A stretch of DNA of 64,000 bases from positions 1 to 64,000 of the forward strand of contig SUZC01000007.1 in the NCBI GenBank assembly GCA_015060165.1, written 5' to 3'. The notes beneath the pieces were generated by a model. It searched no databases and was not told where the DNA came from. It saw nothing but the letters and a program-made list of their open reading frames with translations. The position numbers were made by a program, and so were the translations under genes. Every line of letters begins with the position of its first letter. Within the stretch, counting starts at the first letter, position 1. The stretch comes from Rikenellaceae bacterium (GTDB lineage Bacteria; Bacteroidota; Bacteroidia; Bacteroidales; Rikenellaceae). This document shows positions 59,470 through 64,000 of the stretch, in pieces.

Positions 59470-59931
59470 TTGAAAATTAGATCTATTTTACTTTTCTTGA
59501 TATTGACACTTGGAGCTGTATCGTCGCTCAGGAGTTTTATGCAATTTAGAGGCGCTGCTACCAAAGTTGTTTCTGCACAACGTGTTATGGCTCAGAAACC
59601 ACGCCGTTGGGTTGCGGGCGATACGTTGTGGATGGAGATAGATTCTATCCCTACGATGCCCTCGGACGAGGAGTTGGTTATAGAGTCGTTGCTTGTGGTC
59701 TATCCAGATTTGGATTTGTCGATTATGCACCCCGAAACATTATATCGCTATAAATTACCCGAGCATATAACGATTGATTATCGGTTTCCTTTTTGGAGTG
59801 TATATCGTCGCTCGGTGACGTTGTGGGGCATAACATTTTCGGTGGGGCAGATTAATCCCTATGCTCCATATCCTGCTGCTGCAGCGCAAGATGCTACGGT
59901 GTTGTCGTTCCCGTTGCAGCATCCTCGCTAA
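59470..59931 (+). CDS. Small exported or membrane-anchored protein, unknown
   Basis: 153 aa. The start is TTG at 59470, preceded by TAAGG, 12 nt after the recO stop; there is no better ATG before the hydrophobic segment (4-22). The mature part has 'DTLWMEIDSIPTMPSDEELV' and aromatic-rich 'IDYRFPFWSVYRRSVTLWGI'. I recognise no family. Co-transcription with ispG-recO is likely. Confidence 0.6.
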   Translation: MKIRSILLFLILTLGAVSSLRSFMQFRGAATKVVSAQRVMAQKPRRWVAGDTLWMEIDSIPTMPSDEELVIESLLVVYPDLDLSIMHPETLYRYKLPEHITIDYRFPFWSVYRRSVTLWGITFSVGQINPYAPYPAAAAQDATVLSFPLQHPR

Positions 59932-59946
59932 AGCTTATCATTACAG

Positions 59947-60849
59947 CTACTCCAGAATTTGCATATGATCCAACATTGTCTCTCGCAGATGAGAGGTGTC
60001 AAGGTGTGTATATATCTCGGTTGTGAGAATGTTTTCGTGGCCAAGAAGATCTTGTACCTGGCGAATATCGGCTCCTCCCTCCAGTAGGTGGGTGGCAAAT
60101 GAGTGGCGGAAGGTGTGTGGGCTAATTTTCTTTTCGATACCTGCCATTATCGCAGCCTGCTTGATGAGGGTAAAAATCATTACACGTGTCAACTTTGTTC
60201 CTCGATTGTTCAGGAACAGTGTGTCCTCGCTATGGTTATCGGTGTGGCGACACTCTAAGTAGAGTTGTATGCGGTCGCGGGCAATGCCGCTGATGGGGAC
60301 CAATCGTTGTTTGTCGCCTTTGCCGGTTACTTTGATATACCCCTCTCCAAAAAACAGGTCGCTCAGTTTTAAATCGCATAACTCCGATACGCGCAATCCA
60401 CACGAATATAGTACCTCGATTATGGCTCTGTCGCGTAGTCCTTTGGCAGTTGTGTGGTCTATAGAGCCGATTATACGGTCTATTTCGTCAATCGAGAGTG
60501 TGTCGGGCAGATGGCGACCTGCCTTTGGTGGGAGAATGTGCTCGGCTGGTGAGGATTCAATCGCATCGCTCAGAAGCAGGAAATTGTAGAAGCTTTTTAT
60601 GCCACTCAGATTACGTGCTTGCGAGCTCTTTTCGCGGCCACGTTCGTATAGCCACTCCATGTATCGCTCGATCATTTCACGTTCTACACGCTTAGGCTCA
60701 ACTTCATAGCGGCGCAGAATGAAATGTGCAAATTCTCTCAAATCGCGCATATATGACTCTATAGTGTTATCAGAAAGGTGCTTCTCCAACTTCATATATG
60801 TGCGGTATCGGCGCGAAATTTCACTCCATTTTTGACTAATATCAGCCAT
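59947..60849 (-). CDS. xerD: Tyrosine recombinase XerD
   Basis: 300 aa. Resolves chromosome dimers at dif. N-terminal SAM-like core-binding domain, then the catalytic domain with Arg in '[16 protein letters not shown]', '[18 protein letters not shown]' (H-x2-R) and the Tyr nucleophile in 'TTEIYTHLD'. The start at 60849 gives [11 protein letters not shown]; the frame runs on to 61206 but that part is antisense to prmA and crosses the promoter. No flanking repeats suggest an integrase of a mobile element. Confidence 0.93.
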   Translation of the reverse strand: MADISQKWSEISRRYRTYMKLEKHLSDNTIESYMRDLREFAHFILRRYEVEPKRVEREMIERYMEWLYERGREKSSQARNLSGIKSFYNFLLLSDAIESSPAEHILPPKAGRHLPDTLSIDEIDRIIGSIDHTTAKGLRDRAIIEVLYSCGLRVSELCDLKLSDLFFGEGYIKVTGKGDKQRLVPISGIARDRIQLYLECRHTDNHSEDTLFLNNRGTKLTRVMIFTLIKQAAIMAGIEKKISPHTFRHSFATHLLEGGADIRQVQDLLGHENILTTEIYTHLDTSHLRETMLDHMQILE

Positions 60850-60856
60850 AAATTTG

Positions 60857-60864
60857 TATCTTTG
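60857..60864 (+). promoter_or_regulatory. Promoter of prmA
   Basis: TATCTTTG -7 box, 44 nt before the start. It overlaps the region just upstream of xerD. Confidence 0.6.
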
Positions 60865-60883
60865 TATGCTTTGTTTCCCATAG

Positions 60884-60891
60884 CAAAGGTA
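60884..60891 (-). promoter_or_regulatory. Promoter of xerD
   Basis: Minus-strand TACCTTTG, 34 nt before the xerD start. It lies face to face with the prmA box 19 bp away, so the two transcripts overlap at their 5' ends. Confidence 0.6.
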
Positions 60892-60908
60892 GTAAAATTT
60901 TACATAAT

Positions 60909-61742
60909 ATGGAATATATCGAGTTATCTGTAAATATCTCCAATCAGGAGCAGGGTGAGATTCTGACTGCTCTGCTTTCAGACTATCCTTTTGAGGCATT
61001 CGATGGTGATGAGACGCTGTTGAAGGCGTATGCACAAAAATCGGAGTACGAACCTTGTAGTGAGCAGGTGGAGCAACTTCTTCGGGAGCAGCAGGTTGGG
61101 TTCTCTGTGCAGTCGGTTGTACAACAGAATTGGAATGCAGAGTGGGAGAGTGAGTGGGAGGCTGTCGATGTCGATGGTCCACGTCCTTTGAGAATCCGTG
61201 CAGCACATCATGAGCCTGCCCCGGAGGGTGTCCTGGATGTGGTTATTGCTCCCAGAATGTCGTTTGGTACGGGACACCATACAACGACTGCTTTGATGGC
61301 CCGAACGATAGCTACGATGAATTTGGGTGGATTGTCGGGCCTTGATATGGGTTGCGGTACGGGCGTATTAGCTATTGTAGCAGTGGGCTGCGGTGCTGAG
61401 AGAATGATGGCAGTCGATATTGACGATTGGGCTTGTGATAGTTGTCGCGATAGCCTGGCTTTAAGTGGTGTAGCCAGTCAGGTCGACGTACGTTGTGGTT
61501 CGATTGATGTGGTGAATGGCGAAAAATATGATTTTATATTGGCCAATATAAATCGAAATATCTTAATCGATATGATGCCATCGTTTGCTAAGTTACTCGG
61601 TAAGGGTGGGCAATTGTTGATGAGCGGATTCTTTGTAGAGGATGTGGAAATTCTCAACGAGGTTGCCGAGGCAAATGGATTCCATAGAGTGGAGAGTTTG
61701 AGTAGTGACGGCTGGGCTGTTTTGAAGTGTCGTAAGATTTAA
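60909..61742 (+). CDS. prmA: Ribosomal protein L11 methyltransferase
   Basis: 277 aa. Trimethylates L11. A short N-terminal L11-binding domain (1-90) leads to the methyltransferase: '[20 protein letters not shown]', SAM motif '[15 protein letters not shown]', and '[15 protein letters not shown]' (NxNR in place of the usual NILA). Confidence 0.94.
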   Translation: MEYIELSVNISNQEQGEILTALLSDYPFEAFDGDETLLKAYAQKSEYEPCSEQVEQLLREQQVGFSVQSVVQQNWNAEWESEWEAVDVDGPRPLRIRAAHHEPAPEGVLDVVIAPRMSFGTGHHTTTALMARTIATMNLGGLSGLDMGCGTGVLAIVAVGCGAERMMAVDIDDWACDSCRDSLALSGVASQVDVRCGSIDVVNGEKYDFILANINRNILIDMMPSFAKLLGKGGQLLMSGFFVEDVEILNEVAEANGFHRVESLSSDGWAVLKCRKI

Positions 61743-61763
61743 TAGCGTAATAATAAGGGATTT

Positions 61764-62372
61764 ATGATAATATTACCATCGGCATATATGCCTTCAGTAG
61801 AGTATGTGGCAAGGCTATTACGTCAGGAGTGTGTGATTGATTTGGGCGAGAACTACATAAAGCGTTCTCAGCGAAATCGAACATCGATTCTCTCGGCAAA
61901 TGGTGTTATGGCTCTTACGGTTAATGTAGAGAATGCCAATCGTATGCGTCAGCCGATGCGTGATGTGAAAATCGATTACTCGAAGCGTTGGCAGCATCAG
62001 CATTGGGTGTCGATACTCTCGGCTTATAAGTCGTCGCCATATTTCGACCACTATGCTGCCGAGATAGAGCCATTCTATCGTAAGGAGTGGCGTTATTTGG
62101 TTGATTACAATTGCGAATATACCGAGAAATTGCTCAAATTGTTGGGTGTGGCAAGTAGTTCGCTTCCATTGTCAGAGCGATATGTTGTGGCTGCGGCAGA
62201 TGATTACGATTTACGCCCCAAACAAAAAAATGACTCGACCTTTGTGGCCGAGCCATATTTTCAAGTCTTTTCCGATAGATTGCCTTTTGCTGCTAACCTC
62301 TCAGTTCTTGACCTTCTGATGTGTGAAGGTCCTTCGGCTGTCGATTCTATTTTAATGCGTTGCCAATTGTAA
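61764..62372 (+). CDS. WbqC-family protein
   Basis: 202 aa. 'MIILPSAYMPSVEYVARLLR' and 'ENYIKRSQRNRTSILSANGV' match WbqC-like proteins, found in O-antigen and other glycan loci; the enzymatic role is uncertain. It follows prmA by 21 nt. Its last 26 nt overlap the end of the convergent GH2 gene. Confidence 0.82.
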   Translation: MIILPSAYMPSVEYVARLLRQECVIDLGENYIKRSQRNRTSILSANGVMALTVNVENANRMRQPMRDVKIDYSKRWQHQHWVSILSAYKSSPYFDHYAAEIEPFYRKEWRYLVDYNCEYTEKLLKLLGVASSSLPLSERYVVAAADDYDLRPKQKNDSTFVAEPYFQVFSDRLPFAANLSVLDLLMCEGPSAVDSILMRCQL

Positions 62373-64000
62373 TGTTGTGCTGATCGCGCAACTTGCCTGC
62401 TGTAACAACTATCGAACTGCGACCGTGCATTACAACTGGCTCTGAGATATATTGGCAGGGAGCACTCTTTTTATATTTAATAGTATCCTTGTTCACAATT
62501 AATACCGGTTTCTCCTTAGCCGAAGAGTAGAATTTAACCTGCTGAACAGAGTCCTGACGCATGTTACGACGCTTTTCTGTGATGTATAGCGTTGGTCGTT
62601 TCTTATTCCACAGAGCTCGGTAGAGGTAGTATGAGTCCTTCTCGTCCTTACGGTCGAAACTAACCAATCCTGTGTGAGAAATTCCGTCGGTGTGACGCAC
62701 AGAACCAAACTCAAACATATTGTTAATCCACGTACCCCAGAAAAGCGAGTCATTTGCCAAATGACGAGTATAACCCTCGTGGAACTCTGTTTGCCAACGC
62801 TCAGGCATCCATCGTGGGTCGACATTGGCAGGTTTCTCCTCGTCGGTCTGCTGGTCGATAGAACCACCTTCGCCATATGCCACAGCCGAACGGAGATTGC
62901 TCCACTGCTTTTGCAAATTCTCGCGCCAATGCTTGATATCGTCAATTGAACCACGTTCCCATCCTAAATTCTGTTGCCATACAATCAAGTCGGGCACGAA
63001 ATTGATTTCACCGTCCTGGTTGCTGCAAGCGACAGTTGGTCGTGAGCTATCGAGCTGTTTGGCGGTATTGTTCAACTCTTTTACGTAGTCTAGTACATTG
63101 TCACCACGAAGCCAAATTAGAGAGTATATTCCCCACATCACAACCGAGGGGTGGTTGTAATTCTGTATGATAACCTCTTTCAACTGCTGCAATCCATTCT
63201 GCTTGAATTTATCGGTCGCATAGTAGAATACATCGCTTAGATACGGTGCGCGTGTAAAAGGAGTATCAATCCAAACAAGCTTGCCCATCTGGTCGCAACA
63301 ATCGTATAGATATTGCGAGTGGGGTGCTGTAGCTGAACGGATTGCATTGGCACCAATATCATTTATGTGGGCCATATCCTCATCGTAGTGGCGAGTGTTG
63401 ATTGCGCTACCTATTGCTGCGCGATCGTGGTAGAGAGTTACTCCGTGAACGGGGATTTTTTCTCCGTTGATTTTCAGACTGTTGGGCGTATATTCTATTT
63501 TGCGGAATCCTGTTGTGACAGTAACCACATCCTCTTGTCGAGGGCCGATGCCGATACTTACCGTATAAAGGTTCGGCTCGTCGCAACTCCAGAGCAGAGG
63601 CTCATCGATGGTGAATGGTAGTTCGATGGGCTTGCCCTCCTCGATTTTCGATTTTACATAGCGGGTATGCACAGCATTACCTTCTGGAGAACGTACGACA
63701 ATCTCCAAATCGCAGGCTTTGTCGAGTGTGGCAGTAACCCAAACCAGTGCAGTTGCCGAAACCGATGTGTTTGTGATTTCGTCTTGACGAATCAGTACTC
63801 CATCGCTACCAAAATATGTGGGCGATATGGTGGTCTGCTCGGTTACAATAAGCTCTACTTCGCGATAGATACCTCCATAAAGATTTATTTCCGATGATGT
63901 GGGTAGTATATCGTTTTGGTAGGCATTGTTCACAACCACGAGCAGAGAGTTGTTTTCGCCAAACTTCACATGCTTTGTAATCTCGAATGTAAAGGCTGTC
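62347..64000 (-). CDS. Glycoside hydrolase family 2 (beta-galactosidase-like), 5' end missing
   Basis: The frame is open to the window edge, so the N-terminus lies outside; codons above 63969 continue as TAFTFEITKH. The visible 551 residues include the end of the sugar-binding domain ('NNSLLVVVNNAYQNDILPTS'), an immunoglobulin-like domain, and the TIM barrel with 'KINGEKIPVHGVTLYHDRAA' and 'NHPSVVMWGIYSL'. The acid/base position reads WGIYS where active members have NE, and 'AYGEGGSID' may hold the nucleophile Glu. Activity is therefore uncertain. Confidence 0.88.
   Translation of the reverse strand, partial: TAFTFEITKHVKFGENNSLLVVVNNAYQNDILPTSSEINLYGGIYREVELIVTEQTTISPTYFGSDGVLIRQDEITNTSVSATALVWVTATLDKACDLEIVVRSPEGNAVHTRYVKSKIEEGKPIELPFTIDEPLLWSCDEPNLYTVSIGIGPRQEDVVTVTTGFRKIEYTPNSLKINGEKIPVHGVTLYHDRAAIGSAINTRHYDEDMAHINDIGANAIRSATAPHSQYLYDCCDQMGKLVWIDTPFTRAPYLSDVFYYATDKFKQNGLQQLKEVIIQNYNHPSVVMWGIYSLIWLRGDNVLDYVKELNNTAKQLDSSRPTVACSNQDGEINFVPDLIVWQQNLGWERGSIDDIKHWRENLQKQWSNLRSAVAYGEGGSIDQQTDEEKPANVDPRWMPERWQTEFHEGYTRHLANDSLFWGTWINNMFEFGSVRHTDGISHTGLVSFDRKDEKDSYYLYRALWNKKRPTLYITEKRRNMRQDSVQQVKFYSSAKEKPVLIVNKDTIKYKKSAPCQYISEPVVMHGRSSIVVTAGKLRDQHNITIGNALK

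Noticed and set aside
59947..60849. xerD as the integrase of a mobile element
   Set aside because: There is no tRNA, direct repeat or cargo beside it, and the sequence fits the housekeeping XerD.
60850..61206. N-terminal extension of xerD (119 codons)
   Set aside because: It is antisense to prmA and crosses the xerD promoter; XerD is about 300 aa, as obtained from 60849.
1..64000. CRISPR arrays, insertion sequences, prophage or conjugative genes
   Set aside because: I found no regularly spaced repeats, transposase, phage structural or transfer genes in either strand.

Overview
The window is about 64 kb of gene-dense bacterial chromosome with no sign of plasmid, phage or insertion-sequence content. 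Several features point to Bacteroidota, order Bacteroidales. About 27 genes are preceded by the TAnnTTTG -7 box typical of the Bacteroidetes primary sigma factor. Ribosomal protein S1 has six domains, S16 carries a long Ala-rich tail, and lipoproteins are abundant. An aminofutalosine synthase (MqnE) implies the futalosine route to menaquinone, which leans towards Rikenellaceae/Alistipes rather than Bacteroides. That family-level placement is inference. The species cannot be named from the sequence.

Layout. (1) 1-11159, nearly all minus strand: the first codons of an unknown leftward gene; an operon of trxB, ribonuclease Z and a SpoU RNA methyltransferase; a three-gene signalling cassette (kinase, VWA protein, WG-repeat pseudokinase); a SlyD-like FKBP; glycine decarboxylase; and a TGS-uridine kinase-like protein. 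(2) 11470-22608: an orphan lipoprotein, a secreted TIM-barrel-like protein, rsmG, rlmN, a TonB protein, hflX-upp, and a FecCD-type metal-chelate ABC importer overlapping an LTA-synthase-like phosphotransferase. (3) 22782-41488: a Cu/Zn efflux permease, rpsF-rpsR-rplI, an ExbB-like/LytTR divergent pair, an ECF sigma factor with its membrane partner, thiL, adk, a secreted esterase, tRNA-Glu with rpsT, a DUF2264 protein, an alkaline-phosphatase-superfamily lipoprotein, rpsA, a Gfo/Idh/MocA lipoprotein, and a second ECF sigma factor overlapped by a glycosyltransferase. (4) 41737-51600, a long plus-strand run: tgt, an LptF/G permease, mqnE, a PASTA protein, rluD, a YgiQ radical SAM protein, a HAD lipoprotein and a GH29 fucosidase. 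(5) 51706-64000: rimM, rpsP, a coiled-coil membrane protein, a DUF3108 protein, recG, ispG-recO, xerD, prmA, a WbqC protein and a truncated GH2 glycosidase.

How the genes work together. Most genes are housekeeping: translation and RNA modification, isoprenoid and quinone supply, and recombination. Between them sit secreted or lipoprotein glycan-processing enzymes (GH29, GH2, esterase, DUF2264, MocA) typical of gut Bacteroidales.

Three signals stand out. First, the kinase/VWA/pseudokinase cassette at 2880-5949, where one member appears to be a catalytically dead paralogue of the other. Second, a family of three roughly 124-bp nested hairpins placed exactly at the stop codons of upp, rplI and adk, with compensatory arm changes. 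Third, promoter architecture in which a palindrome or a heptamer repeat array occupies the -33/-7 region.
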